Below, piece after piece: positions 1-7,798 of a stretch of 16,066 nucleotides of DNA; the stretch's first letter is position 1; every line of letters begins with the position of its first letter. The DNA is from Candidatus Omnitrophota bacterium (GTDB lineage Bacteria; Omnitrophota; Gorgyraeia; Zapsychrales; JANLHA01), in NCBI GenBank assembly GCA_023247815.1, contig JAHFFS010000004.1, positions 5,983 through 22,048 of the forward strand. The letters run 5' to 3'. Made by a program: the position numbers and the translations under genes. The notes under the pieces were generated by a model. It was not told the DNA's origin. It was given only the letters and a program-made list of their open reading frames with translations, and made no database searches.

Positions 1-827
1 TTCCCTATACCCGCGGCCGCGAACGCAGCCGCACCGTCGTCAATGTCCTTGCAGAATCTCAACAGATCGCCCATCAAGGGGCCAAACAAATCACTCTTTT
101 AGGCCAAAACGTCAATTCCTATCACTCCGACGGACAGGATTTTGCCGATCTTATCAACGCCGTCAGTGAAATCGAGGGGATCGAACGGATCCGTTTCACG
201 TCCCCGCACCCCAAAGATTTTCCAGAGAAATTGTTGAAGACCATCGCCCAAAACAAAAAGGCATGTAAACATATTCATCTTCCGTTGCAGGCGGGCAGCA
301 ACCGAATTTTGGATATGATGAATCGCACCTACACCCGTGAAGAATTTCTCGAATTGGTTAACAAAATCCGCGACCTCATTCCTCATGTCGCTCTCACAAC
401 CGACATCATCATCGGGTTCCCGACCGAGACCGACGCTGAGTTTGACGAAACGGTTGATGTGATGGAAAAAGTGCGCTTTGATTCCGCGTTCATTTTCAAA
501 TATTCTGAGCGCGAAGGGACCATCGCCCAACGCAAATACCCCGATGATATTCATGACGCCATCAAAACCGAACGGATCGTCAAGTTGAACGAAATACAAA
601 AGGAAATTGCCCATCAAAGAAACCTCACTCATATTGGCGAAACATTTGAACTTTTAATGGAAAAGGACGCGACCGCCGATGATCCGTTTTCCAAAGGCCG
701 CACTGATAGCAATAAACTCGTCCACGTTCAAGGAAGTTTCCCGGTCGGATCATTCGTCAAGGCCACGATCACCGCAGCCTCACCCCAAAATCTCCGAGGG
801 GCCGCCCTGAATAAACCCTTGATTTAG
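1..827 (+). CDS. miaB: MiaB, tRNA-2-methylthio-N6-dimethylallyladenosine synthase (3' part)
   Basis: Radical-SAM methylthiotransferase that adds the 2-methylthio group to i6A37 of tRNAs reading UNN codons. The gene is already open at the left edge; the first full codon is at base 3. The first visible residues, PYTRGRERSR, directly follow the radical-SAM CxxxCxxC cluster motif in this family, so that motif and the N-terminal domain lie outside the window. Visible parts are the rest of the radical-SAM barrel (LLGQNVNSY, then HIHLPLQAGSNRIL and TDIIIGFPTE, all typical of MiaB) and a C-terminal TRAM-type RNA-binding domain from about base 630, ending in ITAASPQNLRG. No frame break is seen. The stop is 41 bases before nadA, so the two could be co-transcribed, although a weak promoter candidate overlaps the end. 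Identification is firm; MtaB-type relatives lack this combination of motifs. Confidence 0.95.
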   Translation, partial: PYTRGRERSRTVVNVLAESQQIAHQGAKQITLLGQNVNSYHSDGQDFADLINAVSEIEGIERIRFTSPHPKDFPEKLLKTIAQNKKACKHIHLPLQAGSNRILDMMNRTYTREEFLELVNKIRDLIPHVALTTDIIIGFPTETDAEFDETVDVMEKVRFDSAFIFKYSEREGTIAQRKYPDDIHDAIKTERIVKLNEIQKEIAHQRNLTHIGETFELLMEKDATADDPFSKGRTDSNKLVHVQGSFPVGSFVKATITAASPQNLRGAALNKPLI

Positions 828-847
828 CGAGAAAATTACGTTATATT
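819..847 (+). promoter_or_regulatory. Weak sigma70-type promoter candidate before nadA
   Basis: TTGATT at 819-824 and TATATT at 842-847 are separated by 17 bases. The -10 box matches 5 of 6 consensus bases and the -35 box 4 of 6. The -35 box overlaps the end of miaB. The predicted start near 854 falls on the nadA ribosome binding site (AAAAGGA, 853-859), which leaves almost no leader. That makes this site doubtful; nadA may simply be read from a miaB transcript. Confidence 0.25.
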
Positions 848-868
848 CACCGAAAAGGATAGATCTAA

Positions 869-1900
869 ATGCTAACCACCGAACACCTTACCGCCGAGCA
901 ACTCTATGCGACTTTGAAAAATATCAAAGTCGGAGGGACGGTCTGTCATTATTCACTCAAAAAATGTGCCGAATTTGTCCCCATCATCAATGAAATCAAT
1001 GAGTTGAAGCAGGAACAAAACGCGGTCATCTTAGCGCATTCATATGTCTCACCGGAGATCGTCTATGGGGTCGCGGATTTTGTCGGTGATTCATATCAAT
1101 TGAGTAAGGACGCCATGACCACCGACGCGCAGAAAATCATTTTTGCCGCGGTCCGTTTTATGGGCGAGACTGCTCAGATCTTGAATCCGGAAAAAGAAGT
1201 CTTGATCCCCGGACTGCTCGACGGCTGCACTCTGGCCGATTCGATCAATGCTGAGGAAGTAAAAAAGCTAAGAGCACAGTTTCCGAACCATACCTTTGTC
1301 TGCTATATCAACACCACCGCTGAGGTTAAGGCCGAATGCGACGTCTGTGTCACATCAGCGAATGTTTATGATATTGTTCAAAAAATCCCTAACAATCAGA
1401 TCTATTTCCTGCCAGATAAACTGATGGGGAAAAATTTGGTGATGGAGATGCATCGTCGGGGAGTTAAAAAAAATATCCAATATCATGAAGGCACTTGTTA
1501 TGTGCATGAAGAATACGAACCTTCGCAGATATATGAAATCCGCATGGAGCACCCGCAAGTAAAAGTCGTCAGCCACCCAGAATGCCGGCCAGAGGTCTGC
1601 GAGGCAAGCGATTTTGTCGGCAGCACTTCGCAAATGCTTGACTATATGCTCAAGACCGATGCTAAAGATTTTCTCATGCTGACCGAATGCGGCCTATCAG
1701 CACGCCTGCAGGTAGAGTTCCCAGATAAAAGGTTAGTCGGCTCCTGCACCTTGTGCCGCTACATGAAATCCAATTCACTCTTGGATATCCTGCGCGTCCT
1801 TAAAAACCCTTCCGACCGCGACCGCGTTTTCCTTTCCGAAGAAACTCGCTTAAAAGCACACAAGTGCATAGAGGCGATGTTTCACTATACCCAGGGCTAA
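869..1900 (+). CDS. nadA: NadA, quinolinate synthase
   Basis: Cytoplasmic [4Fe-4S] enzyme that condenses iminoaspartate with dihydroxyacetone phosphate to quinolinate in de novo NAD synthesis. At 343 residues it is close to the usual length. The three pseudo-symmetric NadA domains are recognisable: AVILAHSYVSPEIVYGVADF and GDSYQLSK near residues 52-80, DGCTLADS with Cys120, and HEGTCYVH with Cys210. SHPEC follows at 235-239, then LTECGL at 271-276 and GSCTLCRYMK with Cys293 and Cys296. Cys120, Cys210 and one of Cys293/296 are the expected cluster ligands. The ATG at 869 has AAAAGGA at 853-859, nine bases upstream. No nadB or nadC is visible in the window, so iminoaspartate must come from elsewhere in the genome. 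The neighbours miaB and the suf genes are also tied to Fe-S chemistry, which may be coincidence. Confidence 0.96.
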   Translation: MLTTEHLTAEQLYATLKNIKVGGTVCHYSLKKCAEFVPIINEINELKQEQNAVILAHSYVSPEIVYGVADFVGDSYQLSKDAMTTDAQKIIFAAVRFMGETAQILNPEKEVLIPGLLDGCTLADSINAEEVKKLRAQFPNHTFVCYINTTAEVKAECDVCVTSANVYDIVQKIPNNQIYFLPDKLMGKNLVMEMHRRGVKKNIQYHEGTCYVHEEYEPSQIYEIRMEHPQVKVVSHPECRPEVCEASDFVGSTSQMLDYMLKTDAKDFLMLTECGLSARLQVEFPDKRLVGSCTLCRYMKSNSLLDILRVLKNPSDRDRVFLSEETRLKAHKCIEAMFHYTQG

Positions 1901-1962
1901 TTTTAGCCGCACATTCTAAAAATTCCTTACAAAATGTCCCTATCTTCATGATATACATTGAT

Positions 1963-1992
1963 TTGTATTTGTCCTATCATTCATGTTAAACT
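1963..1992 (+). promoter_or_regulatory. Tentative promoter before the large exported protein
   Basis: The 129-base gap 1901-2029 is AT-rich. The best sigma70-like pair is TTGTAT (1963-1968) and TAAACT (1987-1992) with an 18-base spacer, each matching 4 of 6 consensus bases. No hairpin followed by a T-run was found after nadA. The call is weak and rests only on box similarity and position about 40 bases before the start codon. Confidence 0.25.
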
Positions 1993-2029
1993 TTAATACT
2001 CTTTGCTAATAGTAATAACCATTTAACTC

Positions 2030-5000
2030 ATGAACTTTTCTCGAAACAAATCCTATTTTTTATTTAAACCATTGGCGTGCTTTGTCTTATGGTTTTTTCT
2101 TTTGAACAACCTCATACCAATCCCCTTGGCTAACGCCCAGGAAATTTTTACCCTGCCCAAGCCAAGCGTGATGCTGGGGCTGTCGCGCCCTTTTACTCCG
2201 GTGATTCTTAAAGGACTTAAGGTCAACACCAATAACCCTTTCGAATTTGACTTCATCATTGACTCGGGCAGCAATAAACTACAAGTTAACGCGGTCGGGG
2301 ATCAAAACGAACATATCCAACAACAACTCAAACCGGAATCAGAGAAACTCATCAAATATTTTTTGGCGTCCTTAACCATCCCCGAGGATGACCTTTGGGT
2401 CAACTTATCGGTGTATGAAAGTGGTAAAATCGTACCTGCTCAATTAGGCCAAACTGAAATGGGTCGCGATTTGTTAGCCCAAGATTATCTGCTCAAACAA
2501 CTGAGTTCATCTTTGCTATACCCAGAAAATGAAATTGGAAAAAAATTCTGGGAACGCGTTTATCAAAAAATTTATGAAAAATTCGGGCGCACCGATGTGC
2601 CCATCAATACGTTTAATAAAATTTGGATCGTTCCAGAGAAAGCCGTTGTGTACGAAAATGGCGCAAACGCCTTTGTTGTTGAAAGCTCGCTGAAAGTTAT
2701 GCTTGAGGAAGATTATCTGGCAAAGCAAGAAGAAGGAAAGAGCAACCCGATCGCAAAAATTCAACAAGACGATACTTCAACCCTTTCATCGCAAATTGTT
2801 CGTGACGTCATGATCCCAGCGATTGAGCAGGAAGTTAATGAAGGAGCGTTATTTTCTCAACTTAGGCAAATCTACAGCGCGCTCATCCTGGCGACCTGGT
2901 ACAAAAAGGCCTTAAAAGAAAGTTTGATCAGCCAAATTTACGTTGACCAGAAAAAAGTAAAAGGAGTTGAAACAAACGACCCCGGCGTCATTAACAAAAT
3001 CTACGATCAATACGTGCAGGCCTTCAAAGAAGGCGTCTACAATTTCATCAAAGAGGATTACGACCCCTATACTAAAGAAAATATCCCTAGAAAATATTTT
3101 TCCGGTGGGTTAACGCTCAAATTAAAAGATAAAGAACAGTACGTAACAACATTAGGCCATCAAAACAGCACTGATTTATTTAGCGTTCATGCCGGAACAA
3201 ACGGCCTTGCTCCTTCGGGGGTTATCCCACTGAGTAATGATATTATTAGAGAAATGAAGTTAAAGCCTCTTGATGGTTCATTGGAATTGAACTCACAAAA
3301 TTCCGGCTTAAATATAACTCCTAAAACAAACGATGTCTTCATGTTTACAAGTACCAAAAATGATGAAATAACCGAACTCGAAAACCATTGCCGCGAGTTT
3401 GTTGATCAGAATCTAGCTCGAGTCTTAAAAAAATTTAGGATTCCAGGTAGATTGCAGACAAGAAGCAAAGCTATCCTCATTAAGCAGATGATCAATATTA
3501 AAATGACTAACGACGCTGCGTTTACGGATGAACACATTCTCGAGCATATCATTGCCGAATTTGTTAAAAGGGGCATTAGTTTTTTAAAAAATACTCGTTT
3601 GGCTAATGATAATGAAAAGAAAATCGCGATGAAAGCGCTAAAAATGTTGGAAAAAATTAACGAAAGATGGGCACTTCCTGAGGCTCCGACCGTCTCCTTT
3701 GTGATGAGCGCCAATTTTGAAGATACCGTCGATGGTAGATATATTGATCTTTTTCATGCAATGGTGATTAAAGAAGGCTTATCAGAGGATGAAATGTTGC
3801 ATACTATCTTACATGAATGGCTGCATCATTTTTTTGAAGGCTTTGAAACGGAGTGGCTGGATGAAGGAATAATAGATTACCTTACACTTAGAATTTTAAT
3901 AGAAAATAATGGATTGCCTCCACAACCAGCTCAAATTCCGGAATGGCCGAACATTTTCGGCAAATTATTTGAATTGGGCAAAATTGGCCCCGTGAGTAAA
4001 TATATAGTCAATCATTCTTTGAATCAGGGAACGGCTTATTATCCTATTTATACGATCATTGTAGAGTATATCGTAGAGCACATCCTCCCCAGATTGAATA
4101 TGGAATTAGTATCTTTCCTTTCTGACTTCAAATTTGGAAGACAACCGAAAATATTTGAACATCTTCCAACTGATTCAAAAAATAAATTATTTCAACTTAT
4201 TGAATATTCTCAAAATAGCAAAGTTCTCTTTAATTGGCCGGAAAATATATCTATAAATGATGAACAGAGACCCCTAGTGGAAAAAACGCTGACTTTCATA
4301 GCAAGTGTTCATCCCTGGGTTCTTAGAGCCCCACATGTTGTTAAACATGTAACAGACGTATTGAATTTATTACTATTAACTCATCAAACAGTTATGTCTA
4401 GTGATGGAGTTTTACAAATTACTAGGGAACACTTCCAGAATTTGCTTGAGCTTCAAGAAAGAATGCGTGCCGCAAACCAAGCAGGGGATAAACAAACAAG
4501 GGCACAATTAGAAAACGAGTTGGCTCGGATGGAAAACGATTTCAATACTAAATTAGATGAAATCTGTCCAGTGTCTAATGATTTTTTAATGCTTGGGAAA
4601 AATGGTGCCGCCGCGGATGCCATGGAAAACCAGGGAGTCTCAGAAGAACCTTCTGATCAATTTAAATCCAAACTCAAACATACAATTAGAAATCTTGACC
4701 CTGAAACCAAAATTTTCGAAACGGGAATGACAATCGGAGGCCTTAAGACCATATTCGGTATAGAAGACGACCTGGAAATGGCTCATGTCGATGATTTTCG
4801 AATAAAAAATGTAAATCCAAAATACATTGATCTCGTCTCGTATCTTGGCGCCAAAGAGTTCAATAATTCTTTGGAATCCATTCTAAGAATTATTTATATT
4901 TTAGAAAATTATCCTCATATTCTGTTAGAAGTAGGCGGGGGAACAACCAAAGTGGCTCATGCTCTAGCCTTAAAAAATAAAAATATAGGAGTCATCACCT

Positions 5001-5860
5001 TTGATAAGTATGATCGATTATCAGGGGACTACGGTGAATGGGGACGAGATTTTCAACAAAATGCTTTAATCGCCCAAAAAAATGCTCTTAACAACTTAGT
5101 CGTCGTACGGGCGGATCAAAGAATGCTGCGTTACTTGCCTTTAAATGCTGTGGATGACATTTTATTTATCAACCCCAATTTTCTGCTTGCCGAAGTCAAA
5201 TTGGATAAAGAAACGCAGAGGCCTTTAAAACCCAATGGAAGGATTTTACAAAAACCATATGATCACCGGCAATTTATTGACCGAGGAACTCTTGAGGCTA
5301 TATTAGCCGTTGAGCCAGATTTTTTTAACGCAGCTGCACTTGCCCAAAAAAAATCCAAATTTCCAATCCATGTGCTGGGAAGAAATTTTCAACCGCCTTA
5401 TGATCCTCATGAAAGATCTCTCCCTGGCATTATTCGAGTTAAGGGTCCCCAAGAAGAAATTATTCAAGGATATACTTTTACAAATCTGAATACGAGTATC
5501 CTTTATGGCGTGGATATCGAACCCCTGGCCTGGCAAAATAGAGGAGAAACATTATATGAGTGGCGGAAAGAACATGTGCCAATAAAGCCTATGAGTGACA
5601 AACTCTTATTATCCAGTCCAACAGCCGCTTCTGAAACAAATGACTTTCAAAAAGGTGGTATTGACCTCAATCCCATCCGATCTCAGTTGGATGTCAAAGG
5701 CAATGAACAAAAACCAGTTTTTAATTTCAATCTGAACGATTTGAAAAAAATCAACATTGAAGGGTTAAGTCCGTTTATTATCAACATCTCCCCTATCACA
5801 AACCTTCCTTTGTTCTTGAGTTATCAAGAAGAAGATCAACAACCGAGTAAAATCCGCTAA
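2030..5860 (+). CDS. Large exported multidomain protein: Omnitrophota-type N-terminal module, HEXXH metallopeptidase-like region, methyltransferase-like C-terminal region
   Basis: 1276 residues, no characterised homologue recognised. Seen: a signal peptide (residues 1-36) with basic residues, a hydrophobic stretch and a cleavage site after ANA. Residues ~37-360 form a module with blocks such as LIKYFLASL (107 on), EMGRDLLAQDY (143 on) and KYFSGG (355-360); I recall it from many large Omnitrophota proteins. HEWLHH at 595-600 followed by EWLDEGIIDY at 608-617 has the layout of gluzincin metallopeptidases (His595, Glu596, His599, with Glu612 as third zinc ligand). A coiled-coil-like stretch follows at ~805-844. 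Residues ~965-1100 read as a Rossmann methyltransferase: LLEVGGGTTK (965-974), an acidic strand end TFDKYD (990-995) and DDILFINPN (1042-1050). No Shine-Dalgarno precedes the ATG. The coding sequence becomes AT-rich after ~3240. Function is unknown; the domain calls are inference. Confidence 0.85.
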   Translation: MNFSRNKSYFLFKPLACFVLWFFLLNNLIPIPLANAQEIFTLPKPSVMLGLSRPFTPVILKGLKVNTNNPFEFDFIIDSGSNKLQVNAVGDQNEHIQQQLKPESEKLIKYFLASLTIPEDDLWVNLSVYESGKIVPAQLGQTEMGRDLLAQDYLLKQLSSSLLYPENEIGKKFWERVYQKIYEKFGRTDVPINTFNKIWIVPEKAVVYENGANAFVVESSLKVMLEEDYLAKQEEGKSNPIAKIQQDDTSTLSSQIVRDVMIPAIEQEVNEGALFSQLRQIYSALILATWYKKALKESLISQIYVDQKKVKGVETNDPGVINKIYDQYVQAFKEGVYNFIKEDYDPYTKENIPRKYFSGGLTLKLKDKEQYVTTLGHQNSTDLFSVHAGTNGLAPSGVIPLSNDIIREMKLKPLDGSLELNSQNSGLNITPKTNDVFMFTSTKNDEITELENHCREFVDQNLARVLKKFRIPGRLQTRSKAILIKQMINIKMTNDAAFTDEHILEHIIAEFVKRGISFLKNTRLANDNEKKIAMKALKMLEKINERWALPEAPTVSFVMSANFEDTVDGRYIDLFHAMVIKEGLSEDEMLHTILHEWLHHFFEGFETEWLDEGIIDYLTLRILIENNGLPPQPAQIPEWPNIFGKLFELGKIGPVSKYIVNHSLNQGTAYYPIYTIIVEYIVEHILPRLNMELVSFLSDFKFGRQPKIFEHLPTDSKNKLFQLIEYSQNSKVLFNWPENISINDEQRPLVEKTLTFIASVHPWVLRAPHVVKHVTDVLNLLLLTHQTVMSSDGVLQITREHFQNLLELQERMRAANQAGDKQTRAQLENELARMENDFNTKLDEICPVSNDFLMLGKNGAAADAMENQGVSEEPSDQFKSKLKHTIRNLDPETKIFETGMTIGGLKTIFGIEDDLEMAHVDDFRIKNVNPKYIDLVSYLGAKEFNNSLESILRIIYILENYPHILLEVGGGTTKVAHALALKNKNIGVITFDKYDRLSGDYGEWGRDFQQNALIAQKNALNNLVVVRADQRMLRYLPLNAVDDILFINPNFLLAEVKLDKETQRPLKPNGRILQKPYDHRQFIDRGTLEAILAVEPDFFNAAALAQKKSKFPIHVLGRNFQPPYDPHERSLPGIIRVKGPQEEIIQGYTFTNLNTSILYGVDIEPLAWQNRGETLYEWRKEHVPIKPMSDKLLLSSPTAASETNDFQKGGIDLNPIRSQLDVKGNEQKPVFNFNLNDLKKINIEGLSPFIINISPITNLPLFLSYQEEDQQPSKIR

Positions 5861-5899
5861 TGACCTCTCATTTGGGTTAGATCTCTTCCTCAACTTAAA

Positions 5900-5929
5900 T
5901 TGACAAACAATTCAACACTGTGTTATCAT
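5900..5929 (+). promoter_or_regulatory. Sigma70-type promoter of metX-metW
   Basis: A perfect TTGACA -35 box at 5900-5905 is followed after 18 bases by TATCAT at 5924-5929 (5 of 6). A start near 5936 gives a leader of about 24 bases that carries the AGAAGGA ribosome binding site. The TTG of the -35 box is also an in-frame possible start codon for metX, which this promoter reading argues against. The short leader leaves no room for a SAM riboswitch. Confidence 0.7.
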
Positions 5930-5959
5930 TCGATATTCTTTATTTCTAGAAGGAAAAAT

Positions 5960-7093
5960 ATGGATAAAAATTCAGTCGGAATCGTTAAAACTCAATATTT
6001 CGAATGCTGTCAACCACCGCAAGAGCTCAAACTCAAAGGCGGGCAGCGACTTGGGCCCATCACCGTCGCCTACGAAACCTACGGCAATTTAAACAACCAA
6101 AAATCAAACGCCATCCTCATTTTTCATGCCCTGAGCGGAGACGCGCATGCCGCTGGATGGCATGAAGAGGCCAAAAACCCGGGTTGGTGGGACGGCATGA
6201 TCGGTCCCGGCAAGGCCTTTGACACCAACAAATATTTTGTCATTTGTGCGAATGTCCTCGGGAGTTGTAAAGGTAGCACCGGACCAGCTTCGATCAATCC
6301 CAAAACCGGCAAACCTTACGGCCTAAGTTTTCCCGTTGTGACAATCGAAGACATGGTGGATGTGCAGAAATTACTCATCGACCATTTAGGGATCAAAAAA
6401 TTATTGTCAACGGCCGGAGGATCCATGGGAGGGCTTTTGGCCTTAAAATGGTCAGTCCTTTATCCGGAAACAACTGCCTCGGTCATCACCATTGCGACAA
6501 ATCACCGACACACCGCCCAGCAGATTGCCTTGCATGAAGTCTGCCGCCAAGCGATCATGTCTGATCCAGACTGGCAGGGAGGAGATTACTATGGAAAATC
6601 CATTCCCGCGCGAGGCCTGGCTCTATCGCGCATGATAGGGCACATCACGTACATGAGTGAAAAATCCATGGATGAAAAATTCGGCCGTAAACTGATTGGT
6701 AAAGAAAAAGTCGGATACGACTTTACTCAAGATTTTGAAGTTGAAAATTATCTCAAATACCGAGGGGACAGTTTTGTCCAGCGGTTTGACGCCAATTCTT
6801 ATCTTTACTTAACAAAGACGCTCGACTATTTTGATTTGGCTGAGGAAGGGGACCTGGTCTCAACGTTTCGCAACGTAACTGCCAATTTTTTAGTCATCTC
6901 CTTTTCTTCCGACTGGCTTTACCCGTCCTATCAATCAACCGAACTCGTCCGCGCGTTGAAAGCGAATGATATCGATGTTTCTAACATCGAAATCAATACC
7001 AATTATGGCCACGATTCTTTCTTAGTTGAAATTGAAGGGCAGTCCAAACTGATTTCGCACTTTTTAACCCGTTTAGAGAAAAAGCACCTGTAA
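5960..7093 (+). CDS. metX: MetX, homoserine O-acyltransferase (probably acetyl)
   Basis: Alpha/beta-hydrolase-fold enzyme that acylates L-homoserine with acetyl-CoA in the first committed step of methionine synthesis. At 377 residues it has the family's usual length. Diagnostic stretches are VAYETYGNLN, FHALSGDAHAAG, NVLGSCKGSTGP and the nucleophile elbow GGSMGG with Ser155. The triad is completed by Asp318 (SSDWLYPS) and His351 (GHDSF). The ATG at 5960 was chosen because AGAAGGA (5948-5954) lies five bases upstream and a near-consensus promoter covers 5900-5929. A longer reading from TTG at 5900 would translate the promoter. Only three bases separate it from metW, so the pair is an operon. 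Some MetX enzymes use succinyl-CoA instead; the sequence alone does not let me decide. Confidence 0.95.
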   Translation: MDKNSVGIVKTQYFECCQPPQELKLKGGQRLGPITVAYETYGNLNNQKSNAILIFHALSGDAHAAGWHEEAKNPGWWDGMIGPGKAFDTNKYFVICANVLGSCKGSTGPASINPKTGKPYGLSFPVVTIEDMVDVQKLLIDHLGIKKLLSTAGGSMGGLLALKWSVLYPETTASVITIATNHRHTAQQIALHEVCRQAIMSDPDWQGGDYYGKSIPARGLALSRMIGHITYMSEKSMDEKFGRKLIGKEKVGYDFTQDFEVENYLKYRGDSFVQRFDANSYLYLTKTLDYFDLAEEGDLVSTFRNVTANFLVISFSSDWLYPSYQSTELVRALKANDIDVSNIEINTNYGHDSFLVEIEGQSKLISHFLTRLEKKHL

Positions 7094-7096
7094 AAA

Positions 7097-7690
7097 ATGA
7101 GCCACTCAGACCGACTAGATTATCAGATTATCTTGGATTTCATCGAACCCAACTCCCGGGTCCTTGACTTGGGTTGCGGCGACGGAGAACTCTTGGCGCT
7201 GTTGATCGAACAAAAAAAATGTCACGGCACCGGAATCGAAATCGATGAAAAAGCGATTTACCATTGCATGGCAAAAGGCCTCACCGTTTCTCATGGCGAC
7301 ATCAATTCCGGATTGGCCGATTATTCAAACAAACGCTTTGACTATGTGATCCTCAATGAAAGCCTGCAACAGATCCTGAATTTGCAAAAAGTGATTTTAG
7401 AAGCGCTGCGGGTCGGAAAGAAAGTCATTGTTGGGGTCCCAAACTTTTGTCATTGGAGGGGCCGTCTGCAGGTTTTACTCAACGGACAAGTTCCCGTCAC
7501 CAAAAAACTTCCCTTTGAATGGTACAACACACCCAACGTCCGTTTTTTTAGCATTAAAGATTTTCAAAATTTCTGTCTGATGAATAAAATTAAAGTCCTC
7601 GATCATAAAGCGATTGCTGATGACAATCAGATCTCATTTTTCCCAAATTTTTTTGCCCATATCGGGATATTTTTATTATCCAAAAACTAA
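7097..7690 (+). CDS. metW: MetW, methionine biosynthesis protein
   Basis: 197-residue class I methyltransferase-fold protein of the MetW family, which is usually encoded directly after metX and supports homoserine acylation; its biochemical role is less well defined than that of MetX. The SAM-type motif VLDLGCGDGELL lies at about residues 22-33, an acidic strand end follows in GTGIEIDE, and the MetW-typical GVPNFCHWRGRLQ and FEWYNTPNVRFFS blocks come in the second half. The length matches the family. The start lies three bases after the metX stop with no strong ribosome binding site of its own, which fits translational coupling. Two hairpins follow the stop. Identification is firm from the motifs plus the metX context. 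Confidence 0.93.
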   Translation: MSHSDRLDYQIILDFIEPNSRVLDLGCGDGELLALLIEQKKCHGTGIEIDEKAIYHCMAKGLTVSHGDINSGLADYSNKRFDYVILNESLQQILNLQKVILEALRVGKKVIVGVPNFCHWRGRLQVLLNGQVPVTKKLPFEWYNTPNVRFFSIKDFQNFCLMNKIKVLDHKAIADDNQISFFPNFFAHIGIFLLSKN

Positions 7691-7695
7691 TGAAA

Positions 7696-7730
7696 CCCCT
7701 CGGAGGCTGCTGGGCCGCAGCCTCCTGGGG
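7696..7730 (+). repeat. GC-rich hairpin after metW
   Basis: GGAGGCTGC (7702-7710) and GCAGCCTCC (7717-7725) form a perfect 9-bp inverted repeat with a 6-base loop. CCCC (7696-7699) and GGGG (7727-7730) extend it across a small internal bulge. It begins five bases after the metW stop, as a terminator would, but no T-run follows (the next bases are TAAATTCGCG). It may be a Rho-independent-like stop lacking the U-tract, an RNA-stabilising 3' end, or part of a leader structure for the next gene. Confidence 0.75.
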
Positions 7731-7737
7731 TAAATTC

Positions 7738-7781
7738 GCGCAGGCTGAGTTGACGTCGCTGACGCTCCGTAACTCAGGCGC
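7738..7781 (+). repeat. Second hairpin just before the tautomerase ribosome binding site
   Basis: CTGAGTT (7745-7751) pairs with AACTCAG (7771-7777). ACG/CGT inside adds three pairs past a single bulged G, and GCGC (7738-7741) with GCGC (7778-7781) extends the stem beyond a three-base bulge. The loop is about 12 bases. The hairpin ends seven bases before the AAGGAG of the next gene, so it could influence that gene's translation or mark a processed 5' end. Confidence 0.65.
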
Positions 7782-7798
7782 TCATTTAAGGAGACCCC

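Noticed and set aside
99..632. Long minus-strand open frame opposite miaB
   Set aside because: The plus strand in this stretch is unmistakably MiaB; the antisense frame has no family features and is a codon-use shadow.
5900..5959. Longer metX starting at TTG 5900
   Set aside because: The TTG is part of a perfect TTGACA -35 box, the added 20 residues do not resemble MetX, and ATG 5960 has a good ribosome binding site.
5906..5959. SAM or other riboswitch before metX
   Set aside because: The predicted leader is about 24 bases, too short for any known SAM riboswitch.
7696..7730. Classical Rho-independent terminator after metW
   Set aside because: The stem is good but no T-run follows; it is listed as a hairpin only.
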